In this document: positions 45,228-56,100 of the stretch, one piece after another
Numbering within the stretch: the stretch's first letter is position 1
Layout: every line of letters begins with the position of its first letter
From: Paratinospora sagittata
Taxonomy: Eukaryota; Streptophyta; Magnoliopsida; Ranunculales; Menispermaceae
Direction: 5' to 3'
Length of the DNA: 64,000 nucleotides
NCBI GenBank assembly: GCA_035771175.1
Contig: CM069596.1
Span: forward strand, 10,559,001-10,623,000
The notes under the pieces: model-generated
The model's database searches: none
Seen by the model: only the letters and a program-made list of their open reading frames with translations
What the model was told of the DNA's origin: nothing
Program-made: the position numbers and the translations under genes

Positions 45228-46890
45228 TCAAATAGACATTTCATTTATATAAAAAAAATAAAAAGTTACAATGTGAGTAATTTTTCTAATTTTCCTGCCT
45301 ATTACTCCGCCTAGATCTCCCGTAGTTACTGAACGACTACCAGAAGAACGTTGAAAAGATGTTCGCTCTTCTACTATGCCTTGCACACATGTTATCAAAG
45401 CATTCTGGGTCTCCTGCATCCGATCAAGACTAGATACAATTACATTTAACTGGTCAAATGGATTTGTCGGTTGTCCCATTGATGGTTGGTGGGTTGTCTG
45501 TCCAATAGGTGGAGGATAGACTGTAGGCTTTGGTGGAAAATGTTGGCCGTATGGTTGACTTATAGGTGGAGGGTAATTAGTTTGATTATATGAAGACTCC
45601 CTAATTGGGACTTCTTGGATGGTTGAATATGCTTGAGTCGGAACATTTTAAAATAGTGGACTCATCGGGATATCCCGTCTTCCAACATTTGGTGCCATCC
45701 AATTTTGTTGCGGTTGGTTCACAGGAACTTGTGGAACTGGATGACATGGTACCTCAGGAGTTGAAAACCTTTGGTACGTTGTATTGCCTTGGGTTGGGAG
45801 GTTCCAGGAAGGTGGATTCGCCGGAACTCCCTATCCATTCTAATTTGTTTGTGGTTGACTCAGGTTGCCAAAGATATCGTCATCGGAGAATAGATGATTG
45901 GTTTGATCATTTTTCGGGGTTGGGTTTGTTGTTGTGTTCTGGTTTGGTTCATTAACTGGTGCTTCCCTAATAGGAATCTTGCGCCAAATTTTTTTTATTG
46001 ACAATGTCCATTGTTATCTCTAATCCTTTTGCTACTCTCCCCCAAAGTCGCGCCAAATATTTCTCCTTCAGTCACCCCTTCCCTTGAGACGAAAGTCTTT
46101 GAGATGGAGGACACTATAATAGCATTAGTGATCTGTTTCGAAGATTCATCAAAAGTATTGATGTTTGCCTCCAATAGCATCCTCATTATCAAGACTCCGT
46201 AGCCGAGGAACTCATTCTTTTTAGGGTTTTGAATCACCCGTAACATTTGCTGGATGATAATGTGAGGTAGGGAGACATAGATTCCTTTTTCTATGTAGTA
46301 TAGCACAAGAAGTTGAGCTCTTGTCATAATCCTCTAGTCACCAATTCTGGCAAGATGTTGCCGAATACGATCTTCCCAAGACCGATAAGAGGTGGGTTAA
46401 GGAGATTATTTGGGAGGCGGGCGTACGTCATTTAGGTGTACAGCTTGTCGACAAGGAAATTGAACAACTGTTCCTTGGATTCCGCGATCTCTGCAACCGT
46501 CTGAGGTTCATGTGGATCAATGATCTCATCTCCTACTGGGATTTCCATAAGTCGGGAAATAGTTTCGACGCTGATGGAAATTTTTACTCCCTTGATCATT
46601 GTCTCCAAAACAGGAGTGATCCCATCTTCTTGAAGTCCCATGTTATTTATAGATTCGTAAAATGACTTAACCAAGTTGAAGTAGACGTAACCCTCAACTT
46701 TTGTTATATTCAACCATCCCAGTTTTGAGAGTTTGTCGTGAAGGATAGGATGGAGGCGGAGATCTCTATTGTCGATACTCCTCATAGTCATAACCTCACG
46801 TTTGGAAAGTTCCGTAAGTCTTGTAGAAATCGATTCACGACTACTGGAAGTCGTTCCTTAACTGGAGGCCATTATCTTGCTGAAAGGAAG
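45228..46890 (-). pseudogene. Plant-transposon-type ORF remnant inside the minus-strand LTR element
   Basis: Minus-strand blocks read DLRLHPILHDKLSKLGWLNI, VYFNLVKSFYESINNM, IKGVKISISVETISRLMEIP (46791-46432), then FLGYGVLIMRMLLEANINTF and a Glu/Gly-rich part (46327-45995), a Pro/Thr/Asn-rich low-complexity part, and QLNVIVSSLDRMQETQNALI (45479-45228). The pattern resembles the 'putative plant transposon protein' domain found next to LTR elements. It is interrupted by stops and frameshifts. It lies about 360 bp downstream of a primer-binding site on the same strand, in the place where gag would normally start. Confidence 0.45.
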
Positions 46891-47024
46891 ATAAAACTTG
46901 TGAAATACACAAAATATATTCCTAACATTTTTTAGATTTATGCCTTGCTTGCTGGACAATATTTTCTATTTTTCTCTTCATGTTTATGCCATCATTGAAT
47001 TCAAATTTTTCATTAGCAACAAGT

Positions 47025-47046
47025 TATATATATATATATATATATC
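47025..47046. repeat. (TA)n microsatellite and TATATA-rich stretch
   Basis: A perfect TA run followed, up to about 47190, by further TATATA clusters. It lies between the primer-binding site and the ORF remnant of the minus-strand LTR element. Confidence 0.9.
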
Positions 47047-47235
47047 TCATATATTCACATATATATATAAACTATATAAAAACTATATAAAAACTATATA
47101 GTTATTTAGATATATATATTTAATATAAATCTTAACTATATATAATTCATATATATAGTTCTAAAGATATATATATATATCTAATATAAAATTTTCTTCT
47201 CCTAATTGGTGGACTTGGGCGGGCCATGGACCTTT

Positions 47236-47248
47236 CTCTCTGATACCA
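47236..47248 (-). other. Primer-binding site for initiator tRNA-Met
   Basis: On minus, TGGTATCAGAGAG begins five bases after the LTR end at 47254. Its first 11 nt are complementary to the 3' end of plant initiator tRNA-Met (...CTCTGATACCA), the usual primer of Ty3/gypsy and copia elements. This fixes the 47254-51248 LTR as a 5' LTR of a minus-strand element whose interior runs to lower coordinates. Confidence 0.85.
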
Positions 47249-48494
47249 TTAAATGTCACATCCCACCCGGAAGCGCCTAAACCAGCAGAACACTCACAGG
47301 CGGGGAGCGAGTGCATTACAACAATAACTGAGGGCGCAGGTACACAATTAAGTACAAGTCTGATTTCATTAATTTCAGAATATATTTTTGTACATGAAAT
47401 AGTAAAAGAAACATCCTCCCAAAATCCCCAATGAATAAACAAAGAGTACACAAATGTGGGCCCAAAAACCTCCACGCAGTCCACCCTGATCTCCTGAGAA
47501 AAATTGGATAACAATGGGGTGAGCTATTGCCTAGTTGGTAAAATAGTTCGTGGATATAACAATTAATAAAGGAAACTTCATAATCAAATATCACATAAAC
47601 ACAACAAACATCATAAACAATACAACATGTATGTATGCATGACATCGTCTCGTAATGGTTCCATGATTGTACGATGCCCTGAGTTCATGTACAGATGTCC
47701 ATCCCCAGGTAAACCCAGGTTCTCATTGTACGTTCTTCCCCAAGGTCGTCGCCCTGGATTCACGTATAGATGTCCATCCCTAGGTAAACCTGGGTTCTCA
47801 TTGTATGTCCCTCTCCAGGAAAATATTAAGAATAGTGAGCATTGCTTCTAACTATTTTGTGGATCATAAACCACTTACGTCCCTAGGTGGTGCTTATGTA
47901 TGATGCCAATGCATGAGCAGGTCCGGTCTTTACTAAAATTAGACAAGATTTGGCAGCGTCTGGTGATTCTTATCAGGTCAGTATCACTTGTACAAACTGA
48001 TAGCTTTCAAATAAGACCAACCAAATCAATCTCTTGTTTGAGAGGTGGAACACGAGGTCTACTTAAGTACTAATCATCTAGACAACATGCTGCCTCCCTT
48101 TCACTATTTAAAGTTACTGAGGACAAGACAATGTATAGTTGTGTGACGCCCCGAAAATTATTTCATCTAGCCCATTACCCCAATTATATTTTGCCCAAAC
48201 TCTATGTGTTTGCCTTGATATGTTTAGTGTTTGTTTAATGTTTGTATATTTGATGCTTGATAATGTATATAAATATGTGCATTATAAATTGTATATGGGT
48301 CATGTTAAATTAAAGTATAATGCATATGTTATTATTTATGCATGGGCCCATTAAACCATGAATTGATATGGGTTAGGATTGATTGAATAAAAGGATAAAT
48401 GAGAATAAAAAATTTGGTGTATTAGATGGATTGGACATTTAAAATACATGCAAGCATAAGATTGGTTAAAGTACATGTGGTTGGTATGGGTAGT

Positions 48495-48780
48495 ATGAGA
48501 CCAACACATATCAAATTGGTGCATGAGAATGGACAAGTGTCCCATGCCCCATTTCTCTTCTCCAACACATGTCAAGTTGGTGCATGAGACCAACACATGT
48601 CAAGTTGATGCATGATAATGGACAAGTGTCCCATGCCCCATTTTTCTTTTCCAATACATGTCAAGTTGGTGCATCAGAGTGCACAAGTGTCCTATGCCCC
48701 ATTTCTCTTCTCCAACACATGTCAAGTTGGTGCATGAAAGTGGACAAGTGTCCCATGCCCACTTCTCTTCTCCAAGGAAG
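48495..48780 (+). repeat. Minisatellite, ~61-bp unit, four copies
   Basis: GGACAAGTGTCCCATGCCCC or close variants begin at 48531, 48620, 48681 and 48742, each followed by a TTCTCTTCTCC-like segment and ACATGTCAAGTTGGTGCATGA. Spacings are 89, 61 and 61 bp; the longer first interval carries an extra ACCAACACATGTCAAGTT-type piece. It lies inside the family E solo LTR. Confidence 0.85.
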
Positions 48781-50227
48781 TCCTAGAGAGTGAGGTGAGT
48801 GGAGGGAAAGGAAAAAAGAAGAGAAAGGAAAGAAGAAGAGAAAGAAAGAGGAAGTTGCTTTGAGGAAAGTCTCAGCAACGTTTTCACCAAAGAGATGGAT
48901 CTTGGTACTATATGGCCAGATTGAGCTCAAAATTTGTCAGTAAGTCCGTGTCTTATGGGTATTTATTCTGGTCGGTGGAGATCTTGATTGGAGGTTTCGT
49001 TTGAACCAAACAAAGCTGGTTGGAAAGTTTGGATTTCTCGTGCAGTTTAGATCAAACTAATTGATCTCCTAAATCTACCGTTGGATGGATATGATATTTT
49101 AGAAGGTGGTTCACAACTGATCGTTTTGCATTATGGACGGTTGAGATGTTGGTGGGTCAAGTATTTTGTGTGATATAGGCACCTGAGTTAAAGTATTTGC
49201 AGCAGAAAAGGAGGAATTATCTGATTAGAGACTTGTTCATCAAAGAGACTTATCTTTTCGGTCCACCGTTGGATTGAGCTAATTTTTGGACATAAGGTTT
49301 TTTTTCTTAATACACGTAAATCTGTACGGTTGATTTTGTGATTTAATATTTCTGTTGATAGATTGATACATCTGAACATAATATTAAATGAAGAATGGGT
49401 AGGGTTGTTTGTATTAGACCTAAATTTAGAATATGAACTTAGACCTTTCCAAATAGCTTGCATGTCAACTATGTTGACCTAGTTGCCATTGTTGATGAAC
49501 CCATGATGCAAAATCAGTGATATGCATGGCTGAACATGGTGACCTAGTGTAAATCGGCAATATGACCTAAGTATGAAAAATCTCATATTTAGGGCTTTTG
49601 ATGCTTTTGGCCTAGAATTATTGAATTGATGCAACTAATGTTTAATTAAGCATGATTAGGGTTGATTATGCTACTGATTTGGTGGTTGTGACCATATCAT
49701 GGGTTATACCTACTTGTGATCAAATGACCCAATTTGGGTATGTTTATGCCTAAGGAATTGAAAATCAGTATTTTTGATTAATTGAATGGTTTATGAATGA
49801 GAACTATGCATTAGAGGCCTAAGTCATGTGATTTGAGTTGAATGATGAGATTAGATGGGATTTAGGCCTATTGTCTATATGTGGGCTGATTTAGGATTGA
49901 TGTGTAATGTCTATGTGATTGAGCATAGAAATTGGTGTATGGTAGGATATTGATGAATGTTTCAGGATCTTGATTGGGTTGATTCGGTTTGGTGGCCGTG
50001 TGGTTAGATACTCTCGCGAGGCTTGGTTGTGAGTAGACTTCATTTATGATTATATCTTTTATGTCATCATATCACTTATATATATTGTATGTTGAAAGCA
50101 TGAACGTGTCCTAATGTTTTGAATGATGCATTGATTTGAGCAAACCTTATGACTTTAGTTGGGCCCATCTATCTGGCTAATAGGGGGACTTAACCTTGTC
50201 ATATGAGGGTTTTAAAAAGGAAATATT

Positions 50228-50333
50228 TGGGGATGAGAACGGTACGGTGAAATAGACGTGCACTAGTAACCCCAAATCAACATGATTGGGGATGAGAACG
50301 GTACGGTGAAATAGACGTGCACTAGTAACCCTA
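50228..50333 (+). repeat. 59-bp tandem duplication in family E LTR
   Basis: GGGGATGAGAACGGTACGGT followed by GAAATAGACGTGCACTAGTA and ACCC occurs at 50229 and again at 50288. The two copies are identical over about 46 bp, so the duplication is recent or maintained. Confidence 0.9.
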
Positions 50334-51248
50334 ATGCATGTGGAATGTGGATCCAAATTGATAAGCTTTTACTTGCATCGAACTTATTATAAATGCTTGA
50401 TATCTATATGTTATGAGCTTTTAATCATGCTACACATTGACATGCATACATAATATTTATTGATGAATATTGATAGCATATTTGAATTCTATTCACTGGG
50501 CACCATTGGCTCACTCTCATTTTCCTCTTTCAGGTCCTTCTGTCCTGAATAAGGGCAAAGGAGTAGTCATATCTTGAGAGCCTTGCCGGCGAGAGAATCC
50601 AAGACCTCGATGTGAGTTGAGAGGCATTTGATTGAACTGTGTTTTAAATTATGATGTATTATATTTTAGACTATGTAATTATAACACTTACCACATTGTA
50701 GTATGGGTGAGTTGGGACTTGTTAGATAGACCATGTGGACATATGACGATTTTTTTTGTATCCTTAGTTTTGGACTTTATGTGTACGTCAATCTTGATGG
50801 ACTGTAGGGATTATGACGATTTTATTTATGGTTCATTTTTATGGAGTATCTCTTGTCTTGGATGATTAATAACGTTGGTAGTTTTGCTTAGTACCTGTTT
50901 ATATTATGTCGTTGTTTGGGATAAGGCTCGTAGGGTCTCAACCTCCTCAAGAGGGTTGAGGACTGGTTTGAGATGCCTACGTCGGGCGTCCCGCACCGGC
51001 ATTCCGCACGCCATTCCTAGCGGGGTTGGTGGTCCGGGGTGCGGGGTCGCCACAAGTTGAGTCAGATTGACCACTAATCCGGCATAGTAACAGTGTAATA
51101 CAAGAACTCCAAATATACAGACATAAGTATGACATGTATGAACATTATACGCAATAATGCAGTGTAAATGAATAATAGACTTAATCATAAATGAATGTAA
51201 ACTTTAATAAAAGTTATAAGACACGCAAACCTATGTTTCATTCCCCAG

Positions 51249-53645
51249 ATTTTCTTACGCAGTTTTGATCAAACAGTTAGATCTCGAAAGCCCACCGTTG
51301 GATGGAGTTGAAAGTTTACCCGAATGTTGGTAACTGACTCATGCAACCTTTGAATGGTTAGATGTTAAATTGGTGGGTATTTTGCAAGAAATGGACTATC
51401 TAAGTGCAAGTATTGTAACAGAAAAACTGAGTTTTTGATAGTTTATGGCAACTTTTAGTTGTGGGCCCAAGCTTGTCTATTTAAGCAACCAAAACATAAT
51501 TTTAGGCTCATTTGCTCATTTCTCAGCCAGAAAAGAGAGAAAGGAGCTAGAGAGGAAAATTAGGGTTTGGTGGTTTCTTGCTCAAGAGCACCTAAGGTTT
51601 GCATTTTTCCTCTATTTCTTCCTTGAATCTCTCTATTAGTTGCATGATAGCTTTATTTTGAGCATGAGAGTTTCATTTTGATGCATGCATTGTGATGAAC
51701 CTTGGATGGGTGGAAGACCAAAGTTGGAGTTGAGTTTTGCATGTCACATATGTGCGATTAGAGAGTGTTAGGAGTACACTAATGGTGAAACCCCCAATTT
51801 CTAGCAAGAAATTGGAAGGGTTAGTTCAAATGACCTATACTTAGTTTATGACCTTAAACTTTTTCAAAATCTTTGCATGTCAACTATGTTGACCTAGTGG
51901 CCATTGTGGATGATTCCATGTTCCAAGATTAGTAAAATTCATGGCTGAACATGGTAGCTTAGTGTAAAATTGGCAATATGACCTATGTATGAAAATTTTT
52001 AGATTTGGGGCTTTTGATGCTCTTGATATAAAATCTGAAAAATTATGCAATGTAGGTCTAATTGGACATGATTAGGGTTGTTTGATGATTGAATTCAGTG
52101 GGTTCTCATAATAGACACCCTAAGGTTGACTAATTTTGATCTAGGCTAAGTATTTGACATTTTTCATGTACTTTGGCAATTTTGCATGTAATTTGGGGAT
52201 TTTGCCCAAATTGAAACTTTTCACCCAAAGCAAGTCAATTTATGAAATTGACTTGGGGATTGTTTAATTGGACCCAAATTGAGTAGAATCATGGGTTTAA
52301 AATGTTAGAACCTATGTTAAATTGATATGACTTAGTTCATTTTGACCTTATGTTTTATATTGGCCAAATTGGGGGTTTTGACCAAGACTTAGTCAATTGA
52401 TGAAATTGACTTGATGTATAGTCTAATTGACCCTAATTATAATTTAATTTCATGTATATTAGTGGTTGGATCATGGAATCACCCTATTACATTCAATTTA
52501 GGTCAATCTTAGTTTAATTGAGTCTAAATGATCAAGTTGGGCAATATGGAAATTGGCTCGAGGGGATAATCACTTTATAATCTAATTGACTTTAGATTGG
52601 GTTTGAACATGGGGTTTTGACACACTTTATGATTGATTTTCAGTTGTGTGAACCATGTTATTTCCATGTCTTGTGATTGATCTTGAACCCGTTTAGTTAA
52701 TAGGAGAGTTTTGGCGATTGGATTGGCTTGACTTAGCCAATCAAGTGTGAGTGTTCTTTTACTTTTGGATTATTTATATGTGGCATTGTAGTATAAAAAT
52801 GTTTTAAATGCTTATGTATGATGGTATGCATGTTTTAATATTCCATGAAATACATTTGAGCATAATTCATTGGGATGACAATTTGGGTTGAGGCTCCTAG
52901 TTGGAATTTCCTCATTTTGAGAATTCTCGTAAGTCTAGCGGCGATCCCAGTTGTGTACCTGGCAGAGGGTTTTATGGCTTGTGTATGGGTAGGTTAGTTT
53001 AGGCTAATCTTACGTGCTGCACAACCCCAGAAATCCTACTAGGATACGAGTATTGAGTGTGTGTTCAGGTACTGTGTGTAACACATCAGCCTTGAACCCC
53101 TGTACTCAGGAGGTGTTAGGATTGCATGAGTATGACTACAAATGTTATGCATTGTCTTATGTATGACTTGATCCATTATGTGAGCATGTATGTAATCTAT
53201 TTCATCATCATGATATTTCAACTGTTTTATGATCTTACCATGTTTTATAAATGCACGTATATGCCACTTGTGAATAACATTCACTGAGCTGGTTGTAGCT
53301 CACACCTCACCATCTTCTTTCAGGATCTGATAGAAAAGGAAAAGGGAAGGCTTGACTGCGGAGCGTCCCTTGTTTTTGTTTCATGTAGGTGTTGTACATT
53401 TAGTTTTGTATTTTGATAATTATGTACATGATAACACCTAGTAATTGTATATTTAACACATAGTTGGGATGTGTTGGGTTTTGCATCATTTTGAAGACTC
53501 TGGAATTTTATATTTGTAAAAATTTGGAAAAGTAATATTTTGTTTCATTATGATCATGTTAGTTGATTGTTAAGGATGTACTGACGGAGGGTATACTCGA
53601 AGGTTCCCGTGCCGGTCATGACGTCATGTAGAGTGGGTCGTGACA
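51249..53645 (+). mobile_element. 5'-truncated family B LTR between two rearranged junctions
   Basis: It matches the family B LTR at 11615-14661 (inverted) from ATTTTCTTACGCAGTTTTGA to the terminus GGGTCGTGACA, lacking about the first 430 bp. The left edge abuts a truncated family A LTR, and the right edge abuts gypsy RT sequence in the middle of its coding region. The shared LTR block is at 53278-53335. The 81-codon frame reading minus at 53284-53039 is the same LTR sequence as at 12037-12282, not a gene. Confidence 0.8.
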
Positions 53646-54480
53646 AGGTGTTTAAGCTATATCTAGATCAGTTCATTATTATATTTATTGATGATATTCT
53701 ACTATATTCCAAAAATCATAAGGAGCATGAAACACATCTCAGAATGACCTTGCAAACTTTGAAAGAGCATAGGTTGTATGCTAAGTTAGCAAGTGTGAGT
53801 TTTGGATATCAGAGGTGAAATTTCTTGGTCATGTGGTAAGCTCAAAAGGGATATTAGTTGATCCAGCTAAGGTTGAGGCTATCATCAATTGGCCGAGACC
53901 CACCACAGTGACAAAGATTAGAAGTTTCTTAGGTTTGGTTGGTTATTATAGAAGATTTGTGCAGAACTTTTCAAAGTTAGCTGCACCATTGACCAAGCTA
54001 ACCCAAAAGAATGTACCATTTGTGTGGACAAGTGAGTGTGAAAATGCTTTTCTTGAATTAAAAAGGAAGCTGACATTTGCACCAGTGTTGATCTTACCAG
54101 AACCTGGTCAAGAGTTAGTGATCTATACAGATGCTTCTCATATAGGTTTGAGTTGTGTAGTTATGTAGAAGGATAGGGTCATTGCCTATGCATCAAGGCA
54201 GTTAAAGGTGCATAAGAAGAACTATTCAGTACATGATTTAAAGTTGGCTGCAGTTGTCTTTGCATTGAAAATATGGAGACATTATCTCTATGGGGAGAAA
54301 TTCATACTTTATTCAAATCACAAAAGTTTGAAATATCTGTTTTCACAGAAATATCTAACCATGGGGCAAAGGCAATGGTTAGAACTTCTCAAGGATTATG
54401 ACTTCACATTGGAGTATCATCCTGGGAAGGCTAATGTAGTGGCTGATGCACTCAGTAGAAAGAGAGTAGAGACTGCTATG
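53646..54480 (+). pseudogene. Tekay-type gypsy pol: end of RT plus RNase H, inactivated
   Basis: The RT begins in mid-domain with KLYLDQFIIIFIDDILLYS (catalytic FIDD intact). After a one-base frameshift near 53790 it continues through [12 protein letters not shown] and [20 protein letters not shown]. The RNase H follows ([12 protein letters not shown], then [20 protein letters not shown], then [11 protein letters not shown], ending VVADALSRK). Two of its four usual acidic catalytic residues are changed: the Glu of D-L-E-L-A-A is Lys, and the Asp of T-D-H-K-S-L is Asn. A TAG replaces an expected Gln codon after VVM (near 54166). All of this points to a dead copy. Confidence 0.9.
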
Positions 54481-55740
54481 ACGACTAGTCATATGTATCA
54501 TGAATGGAGATTACTAGAAGATGCTACTATGATGAGTATTCATCTTATCTCTACAAACTCTGTTATATGTGCTTAGATGAGAGCTCAACCAGCTCATATT
54601 CAAGAGGTGGCAGATCATCAGTAGTTAGATGCTGATTATGTGATGTTTAGAGCTTGGGCTGATGATGACAGTCGTGAGGACTGGTCATTGACTTCAGATG
54701 GTGCTTTGCGATTGAGAGGGAGATTATGGATTCCTACAAATCCACAACTTAGACGAGATGTACTTCTGGAGTCACATAGACCCAGATATGCTATTCATCC
54801 AGATGCTACCCAGCTGTATCAAGATATGAAACGAACATATTAGTGGCCTGTTATGAAAAGAGATATAGCAGAGTATATCAGGAAATGTGAAATATGTCAG
54901 CAATTGAAAACTGAACATCAGACACTTGGAGGGCAGATGCAACCACTACTTATCCCTAAATGGAAGTGGGAACATATTTCGATGGATTTTGTGATGGGAC
55001 TTTTTAGATCTCAGCAGAGACATGATGCCATCTGGGTTATTGTGGATAGATTGACTAAATCTGCACACTTTCTTCCAATGAACACCAGAGATTCTGTAGA
55101 CAGACTGAGCCGATTATATGTACGTGAGATTGTTAGATTACATGGAGTACCAGTATCGATTTTATCAGATAGAGATTCGAGGTTTACCTCGATATTCTGG
55201 CAGGGGTTGCAGAGGCAGCTCGGTACTCGGCTGAATCTCAGTACAACTTTTCATTCTCAGACTAATAGCGAGACAGAGAGGCTGATTCAGATATTAGAAG
55301 ATATGCTCAAATCATGTATTATAGAATATGGTGGGAATTGGGAAGAGTATATACATTTGTGTGAATTTGCATATAATAACAGTTATCAGTCTAGTATCTG
55401 TATGGCTCCTTTTGAGGCATTATATGGGAGGCCATGTAGATCACTAGTTTGTTGGATTGAGGTAGGGGATACTACTTTGATGGGTCCTGTTTTTGTGCAA
55501 GAACACACAGAAAAGATAAAGCAGATTAGACAGAACCTGAAAACAGCCCAAGATAGACAGAAAAGTTATGTGGATAACAGAAAGAGAGCCCTAAAATTTG
55601 AGGAGGGAGAACATGTATTATTGAAGGTCTCGCCATAGAAAGGATAGACTAGATTTGGGGTGAAAGGAAAATTAGCTCCTAGATTCATTGGACCTTTTAA
55701 ATCTTTGAGAGGATTGGTTCGGTTGCTTACAAGTTAGCTT
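54481..55740 (+). pseudogene. Tekay-type gypsy integrase, inactivated
   Basis: The linker, HHCC zinc finger (H-x3-H-like ESHRPRYAIH, then KCEICQQLK) and catalytic core are recognisable: HISMDFVMGLFRS (first Asp), ILSDRDSRFTSIF (second Asp) and SETERLIQILEDML (Glu), then YNNSYQSSICMAPFEALYG and YVDNRKRALKF. Five or so stops interrupt the frame (54576, 54624, 54841, 55636 and 55648 regions). Most lie where the family has Gln (CAG) or Trp (TGG), consistent with C-to-T or G-to-A change. The 261-codon open piece 54853-55638 covers the core but has no start context. Confidence 0.88.
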
Positions 55741-56041
55741 TACCGCCTCAGTTGGCAGCAGTACATAATGTATTTCATGTTTGGCAGTTAAGGAAGTATC
55801 ACTCAGATCCTACTCAACAACGTTATCCAGATCCTACCCATGTGTTGGATTGGAGACATTTAGATTTGAGGCAAGATGGAACATATGATGAGATGCCAGT
55901 GGTGATTCTTGACAGGAAAGTGCTGAAACTTAGGAATAAAGAAATTCCTATGGTCAAGGTTATGTGGCAGTTTCATGGTGAAGTTATATACTTGGGAGCG
56001 TGAAGATTACATGAAGGAGCATTTCTATGAATTTATGAAAT
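55741..56041 (+). pseudogene. Chromodomain-like C-terminus of gypsy integrase
   Basis: Frames here read VFHVWQLRKYHSDPT, then MPVVILDRKVLKLRNKEIPM, VKVMWQFHGE, and, after a frame change, TWEREDYMKEHFYEFM. This is the C-terminal module of Del/Tekay chromoviruses, where a chromodomain is thought to guide insertion to heterochromatin. It is disrupted by one frameshift near the end. Confidence 0.75.
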
Positions 56042-56083
56042 GAGGTATGATTCCTAACTTTTAAATTTCGAGGACGAAATTTC

Positions 56084-56100
56084 TTTTAAGTTGGGGAGGT
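56084..56100 (+). other. Polypurine tract of the family D element
   Basis: The purine-rich run TTGGGGAGG directly precedes the LTR start TGTAACGACC. It matches the arrangement at positions 40-52. Confidence 0.7.

Larger units (their letters stand above)
48142..51054 (+). mobile_element. Solo LTR, family E, TSD AGTTG, nested in family A LTR
   Basis: This 2,913-bp unit starts TGTGACGCCCCG and ends GGGTCGCCACA, with identical 5-bp repeats AGTTG at 48137-48141 and 51055-51059. Removing it restores a continuous family A LTR. It contains two internal tandem repeats, one with a 61-bp unit and one with a 59-bp unit. The shared LTR block is at 50495-50560 (ATTCACTGGGCACC, GGCTCACTC, CTCTTTCAGGTCC). 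Confidence 0.92.
47254..51248 (-). mobile_element. 5' LTR, family A, interrupted by a solo LTR and truncated
   Basis: The LTR reads TGTCACATCCC at 47254 (its 3' end on minus) and is followed by the primer-binding site. Matching LTR sequence covers 47254-48141 and 51055-51248; between them sits a solo LTR of family E with target duplication AGTTG. At 51248 the match to family A stops inside the sequence GTGGGGAA(C/T)GAAACAT, so roughly the first 280 bp of the LTR, including its TATA box, are missing and replaced by family B sequence. The element therefore has no promoter. Confidence 0.8.
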
